DNA of 64,000 bases, taken from contig JBBDMX010000047.1 in assembly GCA_040878035.1 (NCBI GenBank), forward strand, positions 1 to 64,000, written 5' to 3'. Below are positions 14,674-22,201 of this stretch, piece after piece. The translations under genes and the position numbers were made by a program. How positions within the stretch are numbered: the stretch's first letter is position 1; each line of letters opens with the position of its first letter. Source of the DNA: JBBDMX01 sp040878035 (GTDB lineage Bacteria; Planctomycetota; Phycisphaerae; Phycisphaerales; Phycisphaeraceae). The notes under the pieces were generated by a model. The model had not been told where the DNA came from, did not search any database, and was given only the letters and a program-made list of their open reading frames with translations.

Positions 14674-15519
14674 TCACGCCGCCAGGGCCGGGGTGATGAC
14701 GCGGCCGGTGGCGACGTCCAGGTAGTGCTTGGTGCTGGCGGTCAGGCGGGAGAAGAATCGACAGTCGATGCTGCACCGCGGGCGTTCCGAGGTGTTGGCA
14801 TGCGAGGCGTGCAGCGTATAGGGGCCAAAGAGCAGGGCGTCACCCAACGCCATGGTTACGTGCACGCGTTTGAATCGCTGGAGGCCAACCTCCTCGACGT
14901 AGTTGCCCCAGATCACCTGCCGGCCGTGCGGCAGCGCGCCGTCGCGATGCGAGCCGACCAGCACGTCCACCCCGCCGCAGGCGTCGGTGATCTCGCACAA
15001 GGGCAGCCAGGCGGTGACGAACTCCTCGAGGTGAGCGTTGTACGAGCAGTCCTGGTGCATGGGCACGTTGGCCTGCGCCTGGCCGGGCTGCTTAAAGCGG
15101 ATCATCGGCGGGTAGTGCATGCGCAGGTTCACTTTCGCCAGCACCGCCTGGAGCGCCGCGATCAGCGCCCGCTGGCTGGCGATCGCGCGGAACTCTTCGC
15201 CCAGGCGGAACACCAGGGGGAACTCGCCGCGCAGCAGATGCTGCACATCCTTGTCCAGCGCCGCATAGCGCGACTCGCCGTCGTGCAGCGCCGCCACGTA
15301 CTTGCTCACCGCCTGGGCATCGTCCAGGTCCACCCCCGTCGCGGCGCGGAACGACCCGCGATAGACGTTCAGGTGCATGTACACCATGTCGGATAGCCGC
15401 ATGGCCGTGATGGGATTGACCGCCTGCTTGATCACGGCATAGCCGTCACGATGCAGGGCCTCGCGCACGTGCTGGTGCGTGGCCGACGGGAGCGACATGG
15501 AACCGGAAGGGAACGTCAT
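14674..15519 (-). CDS. Phytanoyl-CoA dioxygenase (PhyH) family protein 2
   Basis: A 281-residue Fe(II)/2-oxoglutarate oxygenase: VPMHQDCSYNAH supplies HxD, LHASHANTSERPRCSIDCRF the distal His and the 2-oxoglutarate Arg. It probably hydroxylates a glycan precursor or another small molecule. The ATG at 15519 overlaps the TGA of the upstream APH-fold kinase as ATGA, so the two are translationally coupled and their products likely act in one pathway. Only distant similarity is apparent to the PhyH protein at 1754. Confidence 0.85.
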   Translation of the reverse strand: MTFPSGSMSLPSATHQHVREALHRDGYAVIKQAVNPITAMRLSDMVYMHLNVYRGSFRAATGVDLDDAQAVSKYVAALHDGESRYAALDKDVQHLLRGEFPLVFRLGEEFRAIASQRALIAALQAVLAKVNLRMHYPPMIRFKQPGQAQANVPMHQDCSYNAHLEEFVTAWLPLCEITDACGGVDVLVGSHRDGALPHGRQVIWGNYVEEVGLQRFKRVHVTMALGDALLFGPYTLHASHANTSERPRCSIDCRFFSRLTASTKHYLDVATGRVITPALAA

Positions 15520-16727
15520 GCGGGTACCTCGATCTGGCGGAAGAGGGCGGCGGCCTTGTGCAACTGCCGGGCCTTGGTCGCCTGGCGCGCGGCATCATCC
15601 GGGCCCGGGGCTTGGGCAAAACGGCGGCGCAGGTCGGCGGCAGGCAGAAAATCATTGAGCACGATCAGACACCATTTGAGGCGATACAGAGGCAACAGGC
15701 GCCGGCACAGCGCCAGCGCGGGAGCGGCATCGCCCCCGGCATCGCCCCCGGCATCGCCCCCGCCCTCGGAAGAGGCGAACACGCCGGCGACGAACCGCTC
15801 TAAATGTGTTATCGGCACCGGCGCGGCCACTTGCGTAAAGAAATCGCAGGTCAGCTTCACCAGGCTGTCCCAGCCGGCGTACTCAAAGTCAATGAACCGC
15901 GTTCGGCCATCGTCACCGATGATCGCGTTGTGGAAGCCAAAGTCCGATGGCGAAGGAGTGCGCAGGGCCATGATGTCGTGCTCGGCGGGTGTCCAGGCGT
16001 GGGCGTCCAGGGCGGCAGTCATCTGCTCGACCCGCGGTGCGATCTCGTGATGAACCAGGTCCCGCGCCTGCTTATCCACGGACGTGATGGGTGAGATCGA
16101 CGCCAGGCGAGTCACCCGGCGATGTAATGACCGCAGATGATCGTCCAGCGAGAAACAGGCGTCGGAGGCCAGGGGCACGTCCGCGGCCGGCACGGGCTGC
16201 GCTTTGGAGTGCGGCGGCAACGACGCCGCTTTGGCTTGCGGCGGAGCCGTAGTCGCTCCGCCAAGAGCCAAAGCGGTGTCAAGGCCACCGCACTCCAAAA
16301 CGGCCGCCACCGGCGACGCTCGGCAGGCCACCCCTTGCTGCAACGCCCGCACCAAGCAGATCGCATCATCGACATGGCGCGCGTCGATGGCGACGCCGGC
16401 AAAATCCCGTCCGGGGATGAAGGCATACGCCGCCAGGCGATGGCGCGGGTCGCAGGCGATGGGTTGGGCGACGAATTGCGGCGCCAACTGCCAGGCGTAG
16501 CAGGCAAAGGCGTACTCCGCCGCCAGGCGGTCGCGGTGATCGTCGGCGTGCTGGAAGTAGTGCTTGACGACCAGGGCCTGCCCATGGCCGCGTGCCAGGT
16601 AGACGCGATTATTCGCCCCGCCGCGCAAGGGCGTCAGATGCACCTTGCCCGGCATGCCGGCGCGGGCCAATAGCGCCAGCATGGCCGGCGTGACGGGCGG
16701 CGCGATGTCGGTGGCCAACGCGCTCAT
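15516..16727 (-). CDS. APH-fold small-molecule kinase (aminoglycoside phosphotransferase family)
   Basis: A 403-residue protein kinase-like enzyme. GGANNRVYLAR is the nucleotide loop, SDFGFHNAIIG the catalytic loop (Asp ... Asn) and FIDFEYAGWD the metal-binding DFE. LLPLYRLKWCLIVLNDFLP near the C-terminus resembles APH proteins of LPS clusters. It should phosphorylate a sugar or amino alcohol. Residues of about 144-175 (LECGGLDTALALGG and on) come from a 97-bp palindromic repeat. The gene overlaps both neighbours by ATGA (16724-16727 and 15516-15519), so three proteins are coupled. Confidence 0.85.
   Translation of the reverse strand: MSALATDIAPPVTPAMLALLARAGMPGKVHLTPLRGGANNRVYLARGHGQALVVKHYFQHADDHRDRLAAEYAFACYAWQLAPQFVAQPIACDPRHRLAAYAFIPGRDFAGVAIDARHVDDAICLVRALQQGVACRASPVAAVLECGGLDTALALGGATTAPPQAKAASLPPHSKAQPVPAADVPLASDACFSLDDHLRSLHRRVTRLASISPITSVDKQARDLVHHEIAPRVEQMTAALDAHAWTPAEHDIMALRTPSPSDFGFHNAIIGDDGRTRFIDFEYAGWDSLVKLTCDFFTQVAAPVPITHLERFVAGVFASSEGGGDAGGDAGGDAAPALALCRRLLPLYRLKWCLIVLNDFLPAADLRRRFAQAPGPDDAARQATKARQLHKAAALFRQIEVPA
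16203..16299. repeat. 97-bp palindromic element, copy 3 (inside APH-fold kinase)
   Basis: TTTGGAGTGCGG to CCGCACTCCAAA, 97 bp, in frame on the minus strand. It sits between the N-lobe and the catalytic loop region of the kinase and is flanked by other low-complexity residues. Confidence 0.92.
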
Positions 16728-17518
16728 CCGGCTTTCCTCCTGACCCCCTCTCCCTCCGGGGTCTTAGGGAGAGGGCTGGGGTGAGGGGAGGTGTGGCCCG
16801 CTTGCGTCAAGATGTTGTCAAGGACTATCGGTCTAGGGTCTTGGTGTTTCTCTTGCCGCGGTTCATTCGCAGGCGCCTTCACCCCGTCCCTCTCCCTCAG
16901 ACCCCGGAGGGAGAGGGGGTCAAACAGCGCCATCGCTTCATTCCACGCAGTCAACCGTTCAAACCGCGTTTCCTTCACATGCTGCCCATTGGGATCAAAC
17001 AGCACCCGGCGCACGCCGGCAGGAAACGCCGCCTCACCCAGAAACTCGGGGAGGTCATCGATGAACACCTCGCATCCCGCCGCGGCGATGCGTGCCAGCT
17101 TCGCCTCCTTGGTCAACTCCAGGTACACATCCCGCGGCGACAGGCCGATGCTCGCATCGTTGAACAGGCCGTGATGCGCAAGCCAACCCAGGGCCGCGTG
17201 ATGCAGGTCGTGCTGCTCGCCGCGGAAGGGGTAGCGTGTCTTGTGGCTGATGATGCACACCGTGGCCTGGGCCTGCCGGCAGGCGCGGAGAAAATCCAGC
17301 ACGCCCGCAAACGGCGGCGCCTCGACGATGCGCCGGCCATACACCTGGCCCTGCAACCCGATCCACGAGTCCTCGCGTCCAGCAATCCGCAGATGATTCC
17401 GCACCGCGTCCTTACGCGCCGGCACCGCGTCATCCACCCAGCCATGCTCCCGCGCCACCGCATGAAACACCGCGTCGTAGCAGACCATCGTGTTGTCAAA
17501 GTCAATGCCGATGTTCAT
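16724..17518 (-). CDS. HAD-superfamily phosphatase
   Basis: A 264-residue HAD hydrolase: IGIDFDNTMVCYD (motif I, DxDNT), VCIISHKTRYP (motif II) and VFIDDLPEFLG (motif IV, DD). It may remove phosphate from a sugar phosphate intermediate, as GmhB does in heptose synthesis, but the motifs are not GmhB-specific. The start is the ATG at 17518; a GTG at 17530 is also in frame. The last ~65 residues are encoded by an entire composite inverted repeat (16741-16920), which the frame crosses without a stop before reaching an ATGA overlap with the APH-fold kinase. Confidence 0.8.
   Translation of the reverse strand: MNIGIDFDNTMVCYDAVFHAVAREHGWVDDAVPARKDAVRNHLRIAGREDSWIGLQGQVYGRRIVEAPPFAGVLDFLRACRQAQATVCIISHKTRYPFRGEQHDLHHAALGWLAHHGLFNDASIGLSPRDVYLELTKEAKLARIAAAGCEVFIDDLPEFLGEAAFPAGVRRVLFDPNGQHVKETRFERLTAWNEAMALFDPLSLRGLRERDGVKAPANEPRQEKHQDPRPIVLDNILTQAGHTSPHPSPLPKTPEGEGVRRKAG
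16741..16920. repeat. Composite inverted repeat 'P', copy 2 (C-terminus of HAD gene)
   Basis: Both arms (CCCTCTCCCTCCGGGG ... and CCTCCGGGAGAGGGGG reversed) and the loop with GCTTGCGTCAAGATG and TCTTGGTGTTTCTC are present. The whole element lies inside the HAD reading frame, near its end. The loop segment CTTGGTGTTT is shared with copies at 20945 and 24813. Confidence 0.85.
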
Positions 17519-17522
17519 GGGA

Positions 17523-17687
17523 ATAGCCACAGATGAACACAGATGGACACAGATGAGGAGCGGCAGGAGCAGACAAGGTGACAGGGTGAGGAGGTGAGAC
17601 GATGCCGCCTTTCACCTTGTCGCCCATTCACCTTCTCGCCCAATCTTCTCCTCCCATCTGTGTTTATCTGTGTTCATGTGTGGCTAT
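17523..17687. repeat. Nested palindrome spacer F
   Basis: Outer arms ATAGCCACAGATGAACACAG and CTGTGTTCATGTGTGGCTAT are reverse complements; inner arms GACAAGGTGACAGGGTGAGG and TTTCACCTTGTCGCC with TTCACCTTCTC also pair. The outer right arm overlaps the TAG stop of the dehydrogenase gene. Different repeat families from spacers A and B but the same concentric plan. Confidence 0.85.
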
Positions 17688-18754
17688 GACTCCTTCTTGA
17701 TGGTCACGAGCGGTCGCACGGCGCGGCCGGATTCCAGGTCGTCCAGGGCTTCGTTGATGCGTTCGAGGGTGTAGCCTTCGCTCTTGAGCGGCGTGAGACT
17801 GAGCCGGCCGGCGGTGACGAGATTGGCATAGCGCGGGTAGTCGCGGTCGGGGTCGCTGTCGCCGCCCCAGGTGCCCAGCAGGCGCTTGCCCAGGTTCAGT
17901 TGCTTGGGGTCGAAGCTGAGCGATTCGTCGGCGCGGGCGTTGCCGATGACCACCGCCGTGCCGCCGCGCATGCGGACCAGTTCCAGCGCCTGGCGCATGA
18001 CCTCGGGTCGGCCGGTGGCTTCGATGGCGAAGTCCAGCCCGCCGCTCCCGGAAGTGGCCGCGGCGACGGCGTCGGCGAGTTTCTCCTGCGACGGGTTGAT
18101 CGTGTGCGTCGCGCCCAGTTGGCGGGCGACTTGGAGCTTGTGCGGGTTGATGTCGACGGCGATGACCGGATAGCAGCCGGCGGTGACGGCCCCCATGATC
18201 GCGCAGAGGCCCACGCCGCCGGCGCCCAGCACCGCCAGGCTCTGCCCCGGCGAGGGCCGCGCCGTGTTGAACACCGCGCCAAGACCCGTGGGCAAGGCAC
18301 AGCCGAGCATGGCCGCGTCGCCAAACGACAGCGCCGCGGCGCCGTTCCGCAACGGCGTCAACCGATTCTCGCTCACCAGCGCATGCGTCTGAAACGTCGT
18401 CACCGCCCCGGCATTCACCGCTCGACCGCCGGCCTGACCCCCGGCCTGGTACACCGTGCCCGGCACGTCCGCGCCGCCGCCCTTGATCCACGACAGGATC
18501 ACCCGCTGGCCAACCTTGACCTTGCTCACACCCGCACCGATTTCCAGCACCGTGCCCGCGCCCTCGTGGCCCAGGCAGTGCGGCACGTACGGGTCCTTGC
18601 CGCGATGGCCCCGCACTTCGAGCACCTGCGTGTGACAGACGCCCGAGCAGCCGACCTCGACCAGCACCTGCCCGGGCTTGAGCGCTGGCACTTCGAGACT
18701 GACCAGCTCCAGCGGGCGGCCCAGTTCAACCAGAATGGCAGCCAATGATTTCAT
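17684..18754 (-). CDS. Zinc-binding alcohol dehydrogenase-like protein
   Basis: A 356-residue medium-chain dehydrogenase. VGCSGVCHTQVLEVRGHRG gives the catalytic-zinc Cys, HCLGHEGAG the His-Glu, and VLGAGGVGLCAIMGAV the NAD(P) fold. The lobe that normally carries four structural-zinc cysteines reads WIKGGGADVPGTVYQAGGQ and has none, so the structural zinc is lost, as in a subgroup found in LPS and antibiotic sugar clusters. It may oxidise a sugar or polyol. The ATG at 18754 has GAGGAA 9 bases upstream. Follows transketolase genes in the same direction. Confidence 0.85.
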   Translation of the reverse strand: MKSLAAILVELGRPLELVSLEVPALKPGQVLVEVGCSGVCHTQVLEVRGHRGKDPYVPHCLGHEGAGTVLEIGAGVSKVKVGQRVILSWIKGGGADVPGTVYQAGGQAGGRAVNAGAVTTFQTHALVSENRLTPLRNGAAALSFGDAAMLGCALPTGLGAVFNTARPSPGQSLAVLGAGGVGLCAIMGAVTAGCYPVIAVDINPHKLQVARQLGATHTINPSQEKLADAVAAATSGSGGLDFAIEATGRPEVMRQALELVRMRGGTAVVIGNARADESLSFDPKQLNLGKRLLGTWGGDSDPDRDYPRYANLVTAGRLSLTPLKSEGYTLERINEALDDLESGRAVRPLVTIKKES

Positions 18755-18766
18755 AACAGGCAATTC

Positions 18767-18973
18767 CTCAGGGCCGCAGGCCCGACACAATGAGTAGCTT
18801 GGGGCGTAAGCCCCAAGACAAGGGACCACATCGTCTTGGAGTCCCGGAGGGACGGCACACCTCGCACATTGTCACACCTCTTGTGTCGCCCCTCCGGGGC
18901 TCAGCCTGTTATTCGATCACCTTCTCGGGGCTTACGCCCCGAGCTACTCATTGTGACGAGCCTCCGGCTCTCC
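18767..18973. repeat. Nested palindrome spacer K
   Basis: Three concentric layers: GGGCCGCAGGCCCG with CACAATGAGTAGC outside, then GGGGCGTAAGCCCC (itself palindromic), then GTCCCGGAGGGACGGCACA; the reverse complements follow in mirrored order (TGTGTCGCCCCTCCGGGGC, GGGGCTTACGCCCC, GCTACTCATTGTG, GAGCCTCCGGCTC). It fills the spacer between the transketolase B and dehydrogenase genes. Confidence 0.92.
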
Positions 18974-18981
18974 AGAAGGCC

Positions 18982-19959
18982 TCACGCCGCGCGCTCCGTC
19001 AGTGCCATTCCCGTCCCGCCCATCGCCTCGGCGATTCGCTTGGCCATCGCCGCCGGCGTCAGACCCGCCAGCTCGCGCAGGTCGTCCTGATGACCGGCCT
19101 GATGCGGGAAGACGTCGGGCGTGCCCAGGCGCAGCAGCCTCGCCGCGCCGGCGTTGTTTAGTTCGAGCGCCCGATCCGCCAGCCACTCGGCCACCGCCCC
19201 GCCCAGCCCGCCGATCACGCTGTGCTCCTCGATCGTCACCACCAGGCCAAAGCGTGCGAACGACTCGGCCAGCATCGCCTCATCCAGCGGCTTAACCGTG
19301 TGCATGCTTACCACCTGTGCCGACACGCCGCGGCGCTGCAACAGGTCGGCCACTTCCAGCGTGCCGGCCACCAGGTTGCCCGTGGCCAGCAGGCACACAT
19401 CGCGCCCCGGCCGCAGCGTGATCGCCTTGCCCAGCGCGAAGGTGGAAGCATCCAGTTCGCCGCCGTGCACATCCGGCTCGCCCTTCTTGCCCAGGCGCAG
19501 GTACACCGGCCCGTGATGCATGACCGCCGCCGCCATCGCCGCGCGCAGCTCGATGCAATCGGCGGGGCACACCACCGTCATGCCCGGCAGGCAGCGCAGC
19601 ATCGCGATGTCCTCGCAGGCGTGATGCGTCGCGCCCAACTCGCCATACGACAGCCCCGCGCCGACGCCGGCGATGACCACCGGCTGATGGTGATAGCACA
19701 GGTCCACGCGGATCTGCTCGAGGCAGCGCGTGGTGACGAAGGGGGCGATGGTGTAGACGATGGGGCGCAGGCCGCACATCGCCATGCCCGCCGCCACGCC
19801 GATCATGTTGGCCTCGGCGACGCCGCAGTTGTGAAAGCGCTGGGGGAACTCGGCCTTGAACTCGTCGAACAGGCGGTTGCCGATATCAGCCGAAAGCATG
19901 ACCACCCGCGGGTCGCGCCGCGCCAGGTCAAGCAACGTTTTGGCGAAGGTGTTACGCAT
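18982..19959 (-). CDS. Transketolase, C-terminal subunit (TktB-type)
   Basis: A 325-residue protein with the pyrimidine-binding and C-terminal domains of transketolase: VMLSADIGNRLFDEF, the glutamate-bearing NCGVAEANMIGVAAGMA, and TIEEHSVIGGLGGAVAEWLA. It must pair with the N-terminal subunit encoded just upstream (20167-21006). Split transketolases of this kind are often tied to special sugar pathways rather than central metabolism. Here the neighbours are a GmhA-like isomerase, a heptose-type kinase and nucleotidyltransferase, so it may build or transfer a two-carbon unit to form the sugar precursor. The two genes are separated by a nested palindrome. Confidence 0.92.
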   Translation of the reverse strand: MRNTFAKTLLDLARRDPRVVMLSADIGNRLFDEFKAEFPQRFHNCGVAEANMIGVAAGMAMCGLRPIVYTIAPFVTTRCLEQIRVDLCYHHQPVVIAGVGAGLSYGELGATHHACEDIAMLRCLPGMTVVCPADCIELRAAMAAAVMHHGPVYLRLGKKGEPDVHGGELDASTFALGKAITLRPGRDVCLLATGNLVAGTLEVADLLQRRGVSAQVVSMHTVKPLDEAMLAESFARFGLVVTIEEHSVIGGLGGAVAEWLADRALELNNAGAARLLRLGTPDVFPHQAGHQDDLRELAGLTPAAMAKRIAEAMGGTGMALTERAA

Positions 19960-19969
19960 GGATTAGCAG

Positions 19970-20163
19970 TGGTGAACACGAAGACACGAAGACACGAAGA
20001 CACGAGGAAGAAGGGGAAGGAACAGGGATAGACATGATGGACATGATTGAAGCCGATTGACCGACCGTCCCACTATTTCCTTTCTTGAATTCATCATGTT
20101 TATCATGTCCATCCCTGTTCCCTCTTCTTCTTCTTCTTTCCCCTGCGTGCCTTCGTGTCTTCG
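19970..20163. repeat. Nested palindrome spacer D
   Basis: Outer arms GAACACGAAGACACGAAGAC and GTGTCTTCGTGTTC pair; inner arms GGAACAGGGATAGACATGAT and ATCATGTCCATCCCTGTTCC pair; the centre is unique. The inner pair is the same family (b) that is the inner pair in spacers A, B and C, here inside a different outer pair (c). Confidence 0.92.
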
Positions 20164-20166
20164 TGT

Positions 20167-21006
20167 TCAATTCAATTCTGCCAGCGCCGCGGCCAGGTCG
20201 GCGTCGCTGGGGATGCGGTAGTGCCAGTTGTTGTCGTCCTGCATGAAGGACACGCCCTTGCCTTTGAGGGTGTGGGCGATGATGGCGCGGGGCTTGCCCG
20301 GAGTGGTCATGCGCATGGCGGCGGCGAGCGTTTCGATGTCGTGGCCGTCGACCTCGATCGCCTCCCAGCCAAAGGCCTGCCACTTGTCGCGCAGGGGCGC
20401 CAGGGCCATGACTTCCTGGCTGCGCCCGGTGGCCTGCCACTTGTTGAAGTCGATCACCACGGCCAGGCGGTCCAGCCGCTGCGCGGGAGCGAACATGGCG
20501 GCCTCCCAGACCGAACCTTCGTTGCACTCGCCGTCGCTCATGACCACCAGCACGCGGTAGTCGCGCTTCTGGATGCGGGCCGCCATGGCCATGCCGATGC
20601 CCAGCGACAGACCGTGGCCCAGCGAGCCGGTGGCGGCCTCGACGCCGGGCACGGCGTGGGGAATGGGCTGCTCGGCGAGCGTGCCGCCGGTCAAGCCGAA
20701 GGAGTCGAGCAAGGATTCGGCGATGATGCCGCGTGCGGCGAGCGTGGCATAGAGGCCGATCGCGGCGTGGCCTTTGGAGAAGATCAGACGGTCGCGGTCA
20801 GGGTCATCCGGGCTTTCGATCTTGAGCGCGCCCCAGTAGGCGGCGACGAGAATGTCAATGCAGGACAGCGCCGAGGCCAGGTGCGGTGCGTGCGCAGCGT
20901 GGGACATCTGGAGTACGCGGCGGCGGATGGCGCGTGCGATGCCGGTCCCCTCTCCCTTTGGGAGAGGGTTGGGGTGAGGGTGTGTATGAGTTGCTTGCGT
21001 CAACAT
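20167..21006 (-). CDS. Transketolase, N-terminal subunit (TktA-type)
   Basis: A 279-residue TPP-binding subunit: IFSKGHAAIGLYATLA, GSLGHGLSLGIGMAMA and the TPP motif SDGECNEGSVWEA. It partners the downstream TktB-type subunit. Family sequence begins at IARAIRRRVLQM, immediately after MLTQATHTHPHPNPLPKGEG, which is composite-repeat sequence. Between the two there is no ATG, GTG or TTG (codons ACC GGC ATC), so translation must begin in the repeat; the ATG of MLTQA at 21006 is the nearest candidate. No Shine-Dalgarno precedes it. Confidence 0.9.
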   Translation of the reverse strand: MLTQATHTHPHPNPLPKGEGTGIARAIRRRVLQMSHAAHAPHLASALSCIDILVAAYWGALKIESPDDPDRDRLIFSKGHAAIGLYATLAARGIIAESLLDSFGLTGGTLAEQPIPHAVPGVEAATGSLGHGLSLGIGMAMAARIQKRDYRVLVVMSDGECNEGSVWEAAMFAPAQRLDRLAVVIDFNKWQATGRSQEVMALAPLRDKWQAFGWEAIEVDGHDIETLAAAMRMTTPGKPRAIIAHTLKGKGVSFMQDDNNWHYRIPSDADLAAALAELN

Positions 21007-21105
21007 ACTGCTGAAAACCACCGGCCGGAAATCTTGGTGTTTTTCTCAGGCCTTGTTCATCCCTGGATCCCCTCACCCCAGCCCTCTCCCCAAGGGAGAG
21101 GGGGT
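20945..21105. repeat. Composite inverted repeat 'P', copy 3 (N-terminus of TktA)
   Basis: Arms CCCCTCTCCCTTTGGGAGAG and CTCTCCCCAAGGGAGAGGGG with a ~100-bp loop that contains GCTTGCGTCAACATA and ATCTTGGTGTTTTTCTC. The left part is translated as the first ~20 residues of the transketolase A subunit; the right arm ends 8 bp before the stop of the upstream SDR gene. Confidence 0.88.
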
Positions 21106-21112
21106 AAGAGGG

Positions 21113-22201
21113 TCACGCCGCGATTTCCATCGGCTGTGTCAGCCCGGCCTCCATACTCCGCATCAGCTTCACGTTGAAATAGCGCGGGTCACTGAGCGAA
21201 TCGGGGATCAATCCCTGGCGGAACGACACCACCAGATCGCGCACCGCATCCTCGATCGTGTGTCGCGGCACGAAACCCAGCTCGTCGGCGATCTTCGCCG
21301 AGGAAATGTGATACGAGCGATTGTCATCCGTGGGCGTGGTGACGATCTCCACCTCGTCAAGCCCGGCCATGCGAGTCACCGGGGGCGAGCTTGGTTGGGA
21401 TTGCCCACGCATTTCCTCCATCACCACACGCCGCACCATTTCCGCGATCTGCATCACCGTGTGGTTCTCGTACCCCGCGTTCCACACCTTGCCCGCCACG
21501 CGTTCGGCAGGCTCGCTAAGCAGTTGCACGTACAGATCGGCGATGTCGTCGATGTGGATGTTGGGGCGCATCTGCGTACCGCCAAAGACGGTGATGCGTC
21601 CGTGGTTGACCGCGTGGTTGGTGAGAATATTGACCGTCAGGTCCAGGCGCAGGCGGGGCGAGTAGCCGCACACGGTGGCCGGGCGGATGATCACCGGCAC
21701 AAAGTCGGCCCCGCCCTGCTCCAGCAGCAGCGGCTCGCACATGGCCTTGAACCGGCTGTAATCCGTGAGCGGGCGCAGCGGGTGCGTTTCGTCCACGTTG
21801 GGCTGATCGCTTACGCCATACACGCTCGACGACGAGGCATAGATGAAGCGTCGCACGCCCGCGATCTTGGCCAATTGCACCAGCGGAGCAAAGGCGTCGA
21901 AGTTGACGTGCCGAGTGAGCAGCGGATTGAGTTCGGCGCTGGGGTCGTTGCTGATGCACGCCAGGTGGATGACCGCATCGCAGCCGGGCAGCAGGCGGGA
22001 AAGCAGGCGATGATCGCGCACATCGCCCTGCACCTGCTTGAGCTTGCGGTCGTGCTTGACGGCGTCGAGCACGTCGCGGCCGTAGAGGTACCAGTCCAGC
22101 ACGGTGACGCGGTGGCCGGCGGCCAGCAGCTTAGGCACTAGCACGGCGCCGACGTAGCCCGCCCCGCCCGTCACCAGCACCTGTTTCGAATGCGACGCCA
22201 T
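21113..22201 (-). CDS. NAD-dependent epimerase/dehydratase (extended SDR)
   Basis: A 362-residue extended SDR: VLVTGGAGYVGAVLVPKLL (NAD site), HLACISNDPSAELNP, IYASSSSVYG and TDYSRFKAMCEPL (Tyr-x-x-x-Lys). RPATVCGYSPRLRLDLTVN is typical of nucleotide-sugar epimerases in LPS clusters. The substrate is not defined. The ATG at 22201 with GGAGAG upstream is preferred; a start 5 codons upstream is possible. The 5' end overlaps the 3' end of the GmhA-like isomerase by about 70 bp, an unusually long overlap, so the isomerase C-terminus may be a late extension. Confidence 0.87.
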   Translation of the reverse strand: MASHSKQVLVTGGAGYVGAVLVPKLLAAGHRVTVLDWYLYGRDVLDAVKHDRKLKQVQGDVRDHRLLSRLLPGCDAVIHLACISNDPSAELNPLLTRHVNFDAFAPLVQLAKIAGVRRFIYASSSSVYGVSDQPNVDETHPLRPLTDYSRFKAMCEPLLLEQGGADFVPVIIRPATVCGYSPRLRLDLTVNILTNHAVNHGRITVFGGTQMRPNIHIDDIADLYVQLLSEPAERVAGKVWNAGYENHTVMQIAEMVRRVVMEEMRGQSQPSSPPVTRMAGLDEVEIVTTPTDDNRSYHISSAKIADELGFVPRHTIEDAVRDLVVSFRQGLIPDSLSDPRYFNVKLMRSMEAGLTQPMEIAA

